The notes under the pieces: generated by a model
Databases searched by the model: none
What the model was told of the DNA's origin: nothing
The model's input: only the letters and a program-made list of their open reading frames with translations
Program-made: the position numbers and the translations under genes
Shown here: positions 38,001 through 47,600 of the stretch, in pieces
How positions within the stretch are numbered: position 1 is the stretch's first letter
How the letters are laid out: each line of letters starts with the position of its first letter
Assembly (NCBI RefSeq): GCF_010672455.1
Contig: NZ_JAAHGO010000005.1
Location: 126,221-190,220, forward strand
Source of the DNA: Okeania sp. SIO2C9
GTDB taxonomy: Bacteria; Cyanobacteriota; Cyanobacteriia; Cyanobacteriales; Microcoleaceae
Reading direction: 5' to 3'
Length of the DNA stretch: 64,000 nucleotides

Positions 38001-41000
38001 TTTTTAGCAGACCACCGAATATATGAAAAAGTTGTAGTACCTGGTGCGAGTCACATTTCTCTATTGTTAGCAAGTGCCTCTCTAACATTTTCTGCAACAG
38101 GATGTCAACTGGAGGATATTCTGTTTCCCCAAGCTTTAGCAATTCCAGAACAAGGGGTACGTAATGTTCAGGTAGCTTTGACTCCACAGGATAACTCTTA
38201 TGCATTTCAAGTAATTAGTTTTGATAGCTCTTCTAATGATACTAATTCTTGGGCAGTTCATGCTACAGGAAAGATATATCCTACCAATTTTGATGGAAAG
38301 CACCAATCTCTAGAAACCATCGAAGCAATTCAATCTCGTTGTAGTCAAAAAATTGAAAGCACAGAAATTTACCAGAATCTATGGGATAGACAAGTTCAAT
38401 TACGGGAGAGTTTTAGATGGATAGACCAAGTATGGTTAGGAGAAGGAGAAATTATTTGTCAAATGAAAGTACCAGAGACAGTGTTAGATGCACTCAAGTA
38501 TCAAATACATCCAGCCTTAATTGACTCATGCTTTCAGTCAGTAGTTGCACTTAATCTTAGTTTTTCTGGTGACAAAAATGAAACATTTGTTCCCTTCAGT
38601 ATAGAGAAGTTTACTTTTTATCAGCGCCCTAATAATGGTTTGCTTTGGTGTTATACCCGTGGATTGAAATATGGAGAATCAGAGGAAAAACTGCTGAAAG
38701 CAGAAATACAATTATTTGACCAAACTGGGGAATTGGTAGCTCAGATTAATGGTTTTGAGTTTAGGAAAGCGAACGCCAAAACATTACTGATGACTCTGGA
38801 TTCAGATTTAAGTGATTGGTTTTATGAAATCAACTGGCAAGCTCAACCCTTAACAAAAACTGCAAAATCTAAATCTAATGAAAATGACTCTGCTAAATGG
38901 TTAGTATTTTCAATGACTGATGAATTGGCAGAGTCTATCGGGAAGTATTTACAACAGATAGGACAGAACTATATTTGGGTGTCCCCTGGTTCAGATTATC
39001 AGAAATTAGATGCTCAACATTATCAAATAAATCCCACTGTTGCTGAACAATTCCCCAAACTGCTCCAAGATAATTCTGATATTCAGGGAATTTTGCACTT
39101 ATGGGGTATAAATGAAACTGAGGATTTACAAACAGCTCAACAACTTGGTTGTGCAACAGCTTTACATTTAGTGCAAGCCTTAATTCAAGCTGGATTAACT
39201 AATGTAATACCGATGTGGTTAGTGACTCAAGGGACTCAAAGTATATTCGATGAATCAGAAGTGGTACAACCCCAACAAGGAAGTTTATGGGGACTAGGGC
39301 GTGTTATTAGTCTAGAACACCCAGAATTAAAGTGTGGTCGCATAGACTTAGACCCCAAATCGAATGTTTCTGAAATTCTCCCTAGTTTAGTAGATGAGGT
39401 GTTTTCTGATAGTAATGAAGACCAAATAGCAATTCGTCAGGGAGTCCGTTATGTAGCAAGATTAGTAAGACAACAAAAGCAGAAATTGAGCTTAGAACAA
39501 AAATTGCCCATAGAATTGAAATTGTCTGAATACGGACTGATAGACAACCTCAACTGGCAGGTAATGCAGCGCCGTCCTCCAAAAGGGAATGAAGTAGAAA
39601 TTCAAGTCAAAGCAGTGGGTTTAAACTTCCGAGATGTACTCAATTCCTTGGGGTTACTGAAAGAATATTATGCTCAGGTATTAGGTATTACTGACGTAGC
39701 TCAACTCAAATTTGGCTTAGAATGTGTAGGCGTTATTGCATCTGTGGGAGACAATGTCTCTCAGTGGCAGGTGGGAGATGAGGTGATGGCTATAGCTCAT
39801 AATGGGTTTAGTAGCTTTGTTACTACTCCTGCAGAGTCAGTTATGGCTAAACCGAAAAATCTGAGTTTTACGGAAGCAGCAACTTTACCATTGACTTTTG
39901 CCACAGCTTACTATGGATTAGAATACTTGGCTAAAATTCAGCCAGGAGAGCGGGTATTAATTCATGCTGCTGCTGGTGGTGTAGGGCAAGCAGCAGTTCA
40001 AATTGCACTGGAGGCAGGAGCAGAAGTATTCGCCACGGCAAGTCCTCCTAAATGGGAGTTTCTCAAGTCTATGGGTGTCAAACACATAATGAACTCTCGC
40101 ACTTTAGAGTTTGCCGATGAAATAATGAGTCTGACTCAGGGAAAAGGTGTAGATATAGTCTTAAATAGTCTGAATGGAGATTTCATTGATAAGAGTTTTG
40201 CTGTTTTAGCTACTCAAGGGCGATTTGTAGAAATTGGCAAAATAGGGATTTGGGACAAAAAACAAGTGATGCAGAAGCGACCAGATGCTGATTACTTTCC
40301 TTTTGATATTGGAGAGATAATCAAACAACAACCAGATTTAACTGCCAAATTTTCAGAGGAATTGAACCAGCAGTGTCAGCAAGGAAAACTGAAAGCATTA
40401 TCTTATAAAGTATTTTCTAATACAGAAGTCAAAGCTGCCTTCCGATATATGCAGCAAGGCAAGCATATAGGAAAAGTGGTAGTTTCTATGCCAGAAACTG
40501 GAGATGAGCAAAAATCCATCAAACCAGAAGCAAGTTATTTGATTACAGGAGGTTTAGGAGCTTTAGGTTTAGAAGTAGCCCAATGGATGGTATCCGAGGG
40601 AGCTCAAAATATAGTATTAACTGGGCGTCGGAGTCCGAATGAAACTGCACAAAAAATCATAGAGGAGTTAGAGGCAGCAGGAGCATCAGTCAGTGTTTTA
40701 TTAGGGGATATTTCTACTCAAGAGTCTGTTATGAAAATCTTAGAGGAAATATCTGCTTCGTTACCCCCACTTAAAGGAGTGATTCATGCTGCTGGGGTGT
40801 TGGATGATGGGGTATTACAAAAGATGAATTGGGAAGGATTTACGAAGGTTATGGCTCCCAAGGTGTCAGGAACCTGGTATTTACATCAACTCACTCAGGA
40901 TTTACCCTTAGATTTCTTTGTTTGTTTCTCGTCTATGGCTTCAATGTTGGGGAATTATGGTCAAGGAAACTATGCAGCTGCCAATGCTTTTATGGATGGT

Positions 41001-41672
41001 CTAGTCCACTATCGGCGAGGTCAGGGTTTACCAGGATTAAGTATTAACTGGGGAGCATGGGCAACAGCAGGAATGGCTGCTCGTTTAGCAAGGGAACATC
41101 AAAATCGAATGCAGAGTAGTGGAGTAATGGCTATTGAACCTGAATTAGGAATGCAGGCATTAGGTTTATTGTTATCAGGGTCTCAAAGCCAAGTAGGGGT
41201 ATTCCCGGTTAATTGGCCGGAATTTTTTAGGCAGATGCCAGGATTGGCAAAGCTCCCATTCTTAGAAGCTTTTACTACAAAATTGGTAGAACAGAGTCAA
41301 AAAGGTCAAATTCTCGAACAGCTAAATGTAGCTTCAGAGACGGAACAAGAAAAGCTATTGACCTCTTATCTTCAAAGCAAAATTGCTCATATTATGGGTA
41401 TGACAGTTTCTCAAATAGAGTTAGAACAATCTCTAACTGTGATGGGACTTGACTCATTGATGGCGGTGGAATTGCGAAATCAGGTTCAAACTGAGCTGGC
41501 AGTGGATATTCCGGCTACTAGATTTATGGAAGGAATCACCATTGTAGCTCTAGCAACTGAGATTAAGCAACAACTGATAATTAAAACCGATAAAAATCAA
41601 ACTATTGAATCAAATAATCAAGAGCAACTAGATCAAAATAAAGATAGTAATTGGATAGAGGTAGAACTATGA
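35025..41672 (+). CDS. PKS4: fully reducing module KS-AT-DH-ER-KR-ACP
   Basis: 2215 residues. N-terminal docking helix (LSKQMFLALKQAETKLEMME); KS from about 37, Cys207; AT Ser697 with HAFHS (malonyl); DH about 955-1260, His997 in ADHRIYEKVVVPG and Asp1167/Gln1171 in HPALIDSCFQ; ER about 1494-1790 with HAAAGGVGQ near 1647; KR from 1836, LDD, Tyr1983; ACP Ser2144. It should add a saturated C2 unit. The tail is rich in Asn, Gln and Asp and ends SNWIEVEL, which looks like the short C-terminal element recognised by the TubC-type docking domain that opens the next protein. Two blocks of palindromic repeats are translated in frame, at residues about 463-499 and 528-545. The NRPS ATG overlaps its stop (ATGA). 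Confidence 0.95.
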   Translation: MEPSTKKDELSLSKQMFLALKQAETKLEMMERSRSEAIAIIGIGCRFPGNANTPESFWELLSNGKDSVREIPLERWDIDSYYDPNPDTPGKMYIRNAALVDQVDQFDPQFFGISGREAHSLDPQQRFILEVTWEALERAGINPLELENTQTGVFLGIGQNDYANLGLSQVENISPYDATGNGFCFAAGRLSYFLGLQGPSMAIDTACSSSLVAIHEACQSLRQGESNLALAGGVQLILSPEVTTALSKLKALSPDGKCKTFDAAADGYGRGEGCGIVVLKRLSDAVKDGDNIQAVIRGSAVNHDGPSSGLTVPNKLAQEKLIQQALKAAKVEPAQVSYVEAHGTGTSLGDPMEVRALTSVFENGRDREKPLHIASVKTNIGHLEAAAGIAGVIKVVLQLQHQKIAPHLHFANPSTYIDWENIPLKVPTQLTPWLSSGDKRVAGVSSFAISGTNAHIVLEEAPSRGERPFASHNFVNAPTEVRSQKSEESPLLPFERGENLERSLHLLTLSAKTEKALEDLVSSYQNYVETFRETSLQGTFPETSLHDICYTANTGRAHFNHRLAIIASEQKELIEKLLDWKTKKEVVGVFSGQPDSGSQSQKIAFLFTGQGSQYVNMGRQLYEQAPTFRQALDRCDQILQSYLEVPLLEVIYPKDAQKSSVLDQTAYTQPALFAIEYALAKLWESWGIKPNVIMGHSVGEYVAATIAGVFSLEDGLKLIAMRGKLMQQLPAGGEMVSLLASESVVTEAIGEYSSQVTIAAINGPESMVISGESEAIATICSKLESQGVKTKKLQVSHAFHSPLMDPMLAEFTTVAQEVTYSQPRIPLISNVTGEKVGAEIATPEYWVHHVRQPVRFAQSMKTLNEQGYQLFLEIGPKPILLGMGRQCVPEESGIWLPSLRPGVDEWQQILSSLGQLYVRGAKVDWSGFDRDYGYQKVILPTYPFQRERYWVETGNSQTISATKLHPLINRKFQSPLSKDIFFESEFSTNSLPFLADHRIYEKVVVPGASHISLLLASASLTFSATGCQLEDILFPQALAIPEQGVRNVQVALTPQDNSYAFQVISFDSSSNDTNSWAVHATGKIYPTNFDGKHQSLETIEAIQSRCSQKIESTEIYQNLWDRQVQLRESFRWIDQVWLGEGEIICQMKVPETVLDALKYQIHPALIDSCFQSVVALNLSFSGDKNETFVPFSIEKFTFYQRPNNGLLWCYTRGLKYGESEEKLLKAEIQLFDQTGELVAQINGFEFRKANAKTLLMTLDSDLSDWFYEINWQAQPLTKTAKSKSNENDSAKWLVFSMTDELAESIGKYLQQIGQNYIWVSPGSDYQKLDAQHYQINPTVAEQFPKLLQDNSDIQGILHLWGINETEDLQTAQQLGCATALHLVQALIQAGLTNVIPMWLVTQGTQSIFDESEVVQPQQGSLWGLGRVISLEHPELKCGRIDLDPKSNVSEILPSLVDEVFSDSNEDQIAIRQGVRYVARLVRQQKQKLSLEQKLPIELKLSEYGLIDNLNWQVMQRRPPKGNEVEIQVKAVGLNFRDVLNSLGLLKEYYAQVLGITDVAQLKFGLECVGVIASVGDNVSQWQVGDEVMAIAHNGFSSFVTTPAESVMAKPKNLSFTEAATLPLTFATAYYGLEYLAKIQPGERVLIHAAAGGVGQAAVQIALEAGAEVFATASPPKWEFLKSMGVKHIMNSRTLEFADEIMSLTQGKGVDIVLNSLNGDFIDKSFAVLATQGRFVEIGKIGIWDKKQVMQKRPDADYFPFDIGEIIKQQPDLTAKFSEELNQQCQQGKLKALSYKVFSNTEVKAAFRYMQQGKHIGKVVVSMPETGDEQKSIKPEASYLITGGLGALGLEVAQWMVSEGAQNIVLTGRRSPNETAQKIIEELEAAGASVSVLLGDISTQESVMKILEEISASLPPLKGVIHAAGVLDDGVLQKMNWEGFTKVMAPKVSGTWYLHQLTQDLPLDFFVCFSSMASMLGNYGQGNYAAANAFMDGLVHYRRGQGLPGLSINWGAWATAGMAARLAREHQNRMQSSGVMAIEPELGMQALGLLLSGSQSQVGVFPVNWPEFFRQMPGLAKLPFLEAFTTKLVEQSQKGQILEQLNVASETEQEKLLTSYLQSKIAHIMGMTVSQIELEQSLTVMGLDSLMAVELRNQVQTELAVDIPATRFMEGITIVALATEIKQQLIIKTDKNQTIESNNQEQLDQNKDSNWIEVEL
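36412..36518. repeat. In-frame composite repeat at the PKS4 KS/AT junction
   Basis: Three extragenic-type pieces in a row: a GTAGGGGCGAACGG...CGCCCCTAC palindrome (36412-36460), three AGAAGTC heptamers (36461-36486), and a CCCCCCTTCTCCCC/AAAGGGGGGAG inverted repeat (36489-36518). All are translated, adding about 36 residues after EEAP. Confidence 0.85.
36606..36660. repeat. In-frame double palindrome in the PKS4 KS-AT linker
   Basis: A perfect 28-bp palindrome at 36606-36633 (GTAGAGACGTTTCG and its complement) is followed by a diverged copy at 36634-36660 (AAGGGACATTTCCCGAAAC...). They encode VETFRETSLQGTFPETSL, absent from the same point in PKS3. Confidence 0.85.
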
Positions 41673-44600
41673 ACTTAGTTGAATTTTTACAAGATATCTC
41701 TCTCAAAGGGGTAAAATTATGGCGTGATGGGGAAAAATTGCGTACGGGAGGTTCCCAAGAGGTATTAACTCCCGATGTTATTGCTCAATTGAAGCAGAAC
41801 AAAACCCAAATTTTACAATTACTGCAGGAACAGCCAGATATATTGCAAGTATATCCTCTTTCCTACGGTCAAAAAAATATCTGGTTTTTATGGAAATTAG
41901 CACCTCAGAGTCATCATTATAATTTGTCATTTCCAGTTCGTATTTATTCCCAAGCAGATATAATTACTTGGCAGCAAACCTTTAAAGTGCTAAGAGAACG
42001 CCATCCGCTACTGCGGGGAACCTTTCCTAAAGTCAACGAAAAACCAGTCTTACAGGTGCATCAAAATCAAGAGTTAGACTTCTTGCAGATTGATGCTACT
42101 ACCTGGAGTGAAAATGAACTGCACAAAAGGGTTACAGAAGCTCATCAACATCCTTTTGACCTGGAAAAAGAACCAGTAATGCGAGTCAGGTGGTTCATTT
42201 GCTCAGAGGAAGAGCAGGTTTTATTGCTGACGATACACCACATTGCCTTGGATGGCTGGTCAACAAATTTGATTTTTAAAGAGCTGCCACAACTCTATCA
42301 AGCTCAACGTGCTGGTGTAGAGGCATCTCTGCCAGAACTGAAGCATTCTTACCAAGATTACGTTAGTTGGCAAAGGGAATTAGTAGAGAGTCAAGAGGGA
42401 GAAAAGCTATGGAACTACTGGCAACAAAAACTTACCGGAGAATTACCTGTATTAAATTTGCCTACAGACAGACAACGACCACCAATACAGACCTATAACG
42501 GTGGTAGCTACGCCTTAAAGTTATCTGAAAAATTGACTAAGCAACTGAAGACACTGGCTCAAAAAGAAGGGGCAACTCTTTACATGATCCTGTTAGCTGT
42601 TTTTCAAGTGCTTCTGTCTCGTTACAGTGGTCAAGAGGATATTGTGGTAGGTTCTCCCACTTTCGGCAGAAGTAAAGCAGAGTTTGCCCCTATCGTGGGT
42701 TACTTTGTTGATTCAGTCGTTATGAGAGCAGATTTGTCCGGAAATCCTTGTTTTACAGACTTCCTCTCCCAAGTGCGCTACACAGTGCTTGAGGCACTAG
42801 CTCATCAAGATTATCCCTTTGGGTTACTCGTAGAACGGTTACAACCACAGCGAGACTCTAGCCGTTCCCCCATATTCCAAGTTTCTTTTCTGCTACAGAA
42901 CTTCATGCAGCAGCAATCTCAAGATATACGAAAACTGTTCTTTAGCAGCACTAAAGGTTTCGTAGATTGGGGAGGGCTTAAAGTAGAACCATTTGAATTG
43001 GATCAGTATGAAAGTCTGTTCGATTTGTTACTAGAAATGGTCGAAGAAGACTCATATTTACTTGGGTTCTTAAAATACAATACTGACCTATTTGATGAAC
43101 AGACTATTGCCCGAATGGCTGGTCATTTTGAAAATTTGTTAGAATCAATTGTGAGTAATTCAGAGCAGAGAGTAGGACAATTGCCTCTGCTAAATGAAGC
43201 AGAAAAACAGCAGTTGTTAGTAGAGTGGAACAATACTAAAATAGATTACCCTGCAGACAAATGTATCCATGAGATATTTGAAACTCAGGTAGAAAAAAAC
43301 CCTGAAGCAGTAGCAGTAGTATTTGAAGAGCAAAAGCTGACTTATTCTGAGTTGAATAGCAAAGCTAATCAACTCGCTCACTACTTACAACATTTAGGAG
43401 TAAAACCAGAAGTTTTAGTAGGAATTTGCTACGATCGCTCTGTTGAGATGGTAATTGCTTTATTAGCCACGCTCAAAGCAGGAGGAGCTTATGTGCCAAT
43501 CGACCCTAATTATCCACCACAACGGTTGGCTTATATGCTGGCAGACGCAGAGGTATTAGTGTTATTGACAACTCCAGCACTGATGAAATTAATGCCAGAA
43601 CATCAGGCACAGCTAGTTTGTTGGGAACAAGATGGGGAAGCTATTAGTTCACAGAGTATAGAGAATCCACTCAGTGGAGTCAATCACCAGAATTTGGCTT
43701 ATGTTATCTATACCTCAGGCTCCACAGGAAAACCAAAGGGAGCAATGAATACCCACGGCGGGATTTGCAATCGTTTGTTGTGGATGCAAGATGCTTTTGG
43801 GTTAACATCATCGGATAAGATTCTGCAAAAAACTCCATTCAGTTTCGATGTCTCAGTATGGGAATTTTTCTGGCCATTATTAGAGGGAGCAACTTTGGTA
43901 GTGGCGAAACCAGAAGGACACAAAGATAGTGGATATCTCAAGGAGTTAATTGTTCAAGAAAAAATAACTACACTCCATTTTGTGCCTTCAATGCTCAAGG
44001 CATTTTTACTAGAGGATAAGTTAGAAGATTGCAGTAGTCTCAAGCGAGTCATTTGTAGTGGAGAAGCCTTATCGGTTCAACTGCAGGAAAAATTCTTTGA
44101 GAAGCTGGGGTGTGAGTTGCATAATCTCTATGGACCGACAGAAGCAGCGATCGATGTGACTTGGTGGCCATGTGTGCCAGATAAACAGCAGAAAATAATT
44201 CCCATAGGTCGCCCCATAGCTAATACACAAATGTATATCTTAGACCGAGATCAGCAACCAGTGCCTATTGGAGTAGCAGGAGAATTACACATCGCAGGTG
44301 CAGGTTTAGCCAGAGGTTACTTAAAACGAGAGGAATTAACGCAACAAAAATTTATTCCCAACCCCTTTGACCAATTCCAAGATACTGAAAAATCAAAACT
44401 TTATAAAACAGGAGATTTAGCTCGATATTTACCAGATGGGAATATAGAATTTTTGGGTCGCATAGACCACCAGGTAAAGATGCGGGGCTTTAGGATTGAG
44501 TTAGGAGAAATAGAATCTGCCATAGAAGAAAATCCAGGGGTAGAAGAGACAGTAGTAACACTTAGAGAAAATCAAGTGGGACAGCAGCAGTTAGTAGCGT

Positions 44601-47600
44601 ATCTAGTGCCGAATCATCAGGGAAGTAGACAAGTAAAACAACTGCTGCAATGGGAACAAGAAGGAAGACTAAAAACTGGTTTCCAGTATCAATTGCCTAA
44701 TGGCATGGTAATTGCTCATCTGAATCAAAATGAAACCGACTTTTTGTACCAAGAGATATTTGAAAATGCGGAATATTTTCAGCATGGAATTAGAATTAAT
44801 GAAGGAGATTGTATCTTTGATGTAGGAGCAAATATTGGGATGTTCAGTCTGTTTGCAGCGCAACAGGCGAAAAATTTAGAGATATTTGCGTTTGAACCAA
44901 TACCGCCAGTGTTTAAGCTACTGGAAATGAACACAGAGCTGTATGGTTCAAACGTAAAGCTATTTGAATGTGGTCTATCGAACCAAACCAGAAGGGAAAC
45001 CTTTACCTATTACCCAGAGAATTCAGTAGTGTCTGGATTATACGCAGACCAAACGCAAGAACAAGAAATGATGAAAACGTTCTTGAGTAACAAACAAAAG
45101 GAGACTGGGGAAACAAGCAAGTTATCAACTCAAGAACTCGAACAAGTGAGTAGCTATTTGTTTCAAACACAGCAACAAGTTAATTGCCAGTTAAGAACCC
45201 TATCAGAAGTAATAAGAGAGCAGGGGGTGGAACAGATAGATTTACTGAAAATAGATGTGGAAAAAAGTGAGTTAGAGGTGCTAGAAGGTATTGAACCAGA
45301 GGATTGGTCGAAAATTCAACAGATAGTAGTGGAAGTGCATGATATAAATGGCAGATTAACGGCAGTGGAGGGATTGCTAAAAGCTCAAGGATATCAGCTA
45401 AAAATCCAACAAGAAACTTTCTTAGAAAAGACACAGATATATAACATCTATGCACTACGTCAGTGTGGTACCAAAGAAATTGACAGCCAGACAAGCAAGC
45501 AAGTATCAAAAAACCGAGAACTATTAGAAAATCAACTCGACAGTTGGCAAGAAATATTTAATGAAAGAATTAATTCAGAACTAGCACAAGCAACTGACCC
45601 GTTGTTCAACATTGCTGGTTGGCACAATAGTTACGACAACCAACCCATACCAGAAAAGCAAATGCGAGTGTGGGCAAATGATATCGTGACTCAAGTATTA
45701 GCTCATAAACCCCAGAAAGTATGGGAAGTGGGTTGTGGTACAGGAATGTTGTTATTTCAAATCGCACCCCACACAGAAAAATATTACGGTACAGACATCT
45801 CCAATGTTTCATTGGAGTACATCAAAAAACAAATAGAACAGCAACCAGACAAATATGCTCATGTAACTTTAGCTCAGAAACAAGCTCACGATCTGGGTGA
45901 GATAGCTGATAACAGTTTCGATATCATACTTCTGAGTTCTATAGTTCAATATTTTCCTAGTATAGAATACCTGTTGCAAGTAATAGAAAACAGCATCAGA
46001 GTAGTCAAACCAGGGGGGATGATTTTTCTAGGAGACATTCGTAGTTTCCCATTAATGAGAGCATTTCACACCTCAGTGCAATTGTATAAAGCTAGCCCAT
46101 CACTGTCACTACCAGAAATCATTCAACGCACAGAGCGACAAGTGCAGCAAGAGAAAGAGTTATTGCTATCACCGGAGTTGTTTGTTGCTATTAAAGAAAA
46201 ATATCCAGAAATATCTCATGTACAGATACGTTTACAGAAGGGCAGCGAGCAGAACGAATTGAATAAATATCGCTATGATGTGTTGTTGCATATAGAAGCT
46301 AAACCAGCAAATGTGATAGAAGCTACCGTAAAAAGTGGGATGGGTATGAGTTATGAAGATATCGAAGTTTACCTAAAACAAGAACAGCCAGATTCAATTT
46401 GTTGGAGTGGTATAGTAAATGGCAGAGTAGTTGAGGATATTCACTCTTTGGAATTGTTATCAGCAGCAGGAGAAATCAAGAATGTGCAGGAGTTGAGACA
46501 GAAGTTACAGCTAGAGACAGTTAATAGCATAGATCCAGAAAAGTTATATGAACTGAGTTCATCTTTAGGGTATTCTCTAGAGTTGTGTTGGTCTGACAGT
46601 GGCACCCCAGAATTAATTGATGCGGTGTTTGTGCGTTCTGAGTTAGCAACAGACGAGATAGTGTTAACACCGCTGACTCAAAAAACCTTGGTAGGGGATA
46701 ACTGGTATAGTTATGGAAACAATCCTTTGGCATCACAAATAACCAAACAATTTATACCAAAGCTGAGAGAGTATCTGGAGTTACGGTTGCCAGAGTATAT
46801 GATACCTAATAGCTATGTGGTGTTGTCGCAATTGCCTCTGACTCCAAATGGAAAGGTAAACCGTAAAGCTTTACCAGTACCAGATTGGGGTAGTAGTGTG
46901 TCAACGGAGTATGTAGCTCCTGAGACGGAGAAACAAAAGGCATTAGCAGAGATTTGGAAAGAAGTTTTGGGAATAGAGAAGGTGGGAGTACATGATAATT
47001 TCTTTGATTTGGGCGGCCATTCTTTGATGGTAACTCAGGTTGTGTCTCGTGTGCGACAAGCATTGTCAGTGGAGTTATCTATAAGTAAGCTATTTGAAAG
47101 TCCTACGATCGCTCAATTAAGCACAGACCTTGAAGCGATGGATAACAATATCTACTTATCTCTAGCCAAACAACTACAAACTGCTTCTAATAATACAGAC
47201 TCCAAGCAAAACCAACTTCAGCCTATTGAGCGAAATGGCAACCCCCCACCATTATCCTATGCACAACAAAGACTATGGTTTCTAGAAAAAATGGCCTTGA
47301 GTAGCAACGCCTACAATATGCCATTAACCCTACATATAGTAGGTAAATTAGACCAACTTGCCCTACAAAAAAGTCTTAACCAAATCATCGCTCGCCATGA
47401 AACCCTCAGAACCACCTTCAGTGAAATCAACGGCACACCAGTACAAATAATTAAACCCTCCTTTGAACTAAAACTACCATTAAAAGACCTAAGTGAGTTA
47501 ACACCATCAGAAGCTACCACCCAACTACAACAACTACTCCAACAAGAAAATGAACTTTCATTCAATCTAGAAGTAGACCCCCCCATACGCGCTCAGTTGT

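Noticed and set aside
41651-41668. Upstream TTG start for the NRPS
   Set aside because: The ATG at 41669 overlaps the PKS4 stop as ATGA and begins exactly at the TubC-type docking domain.
46900-47160. Epimerase domain after PCP1
   Set aside because: PCP1 is followed directly by a short linker and C2; no E-domain motifs are present.
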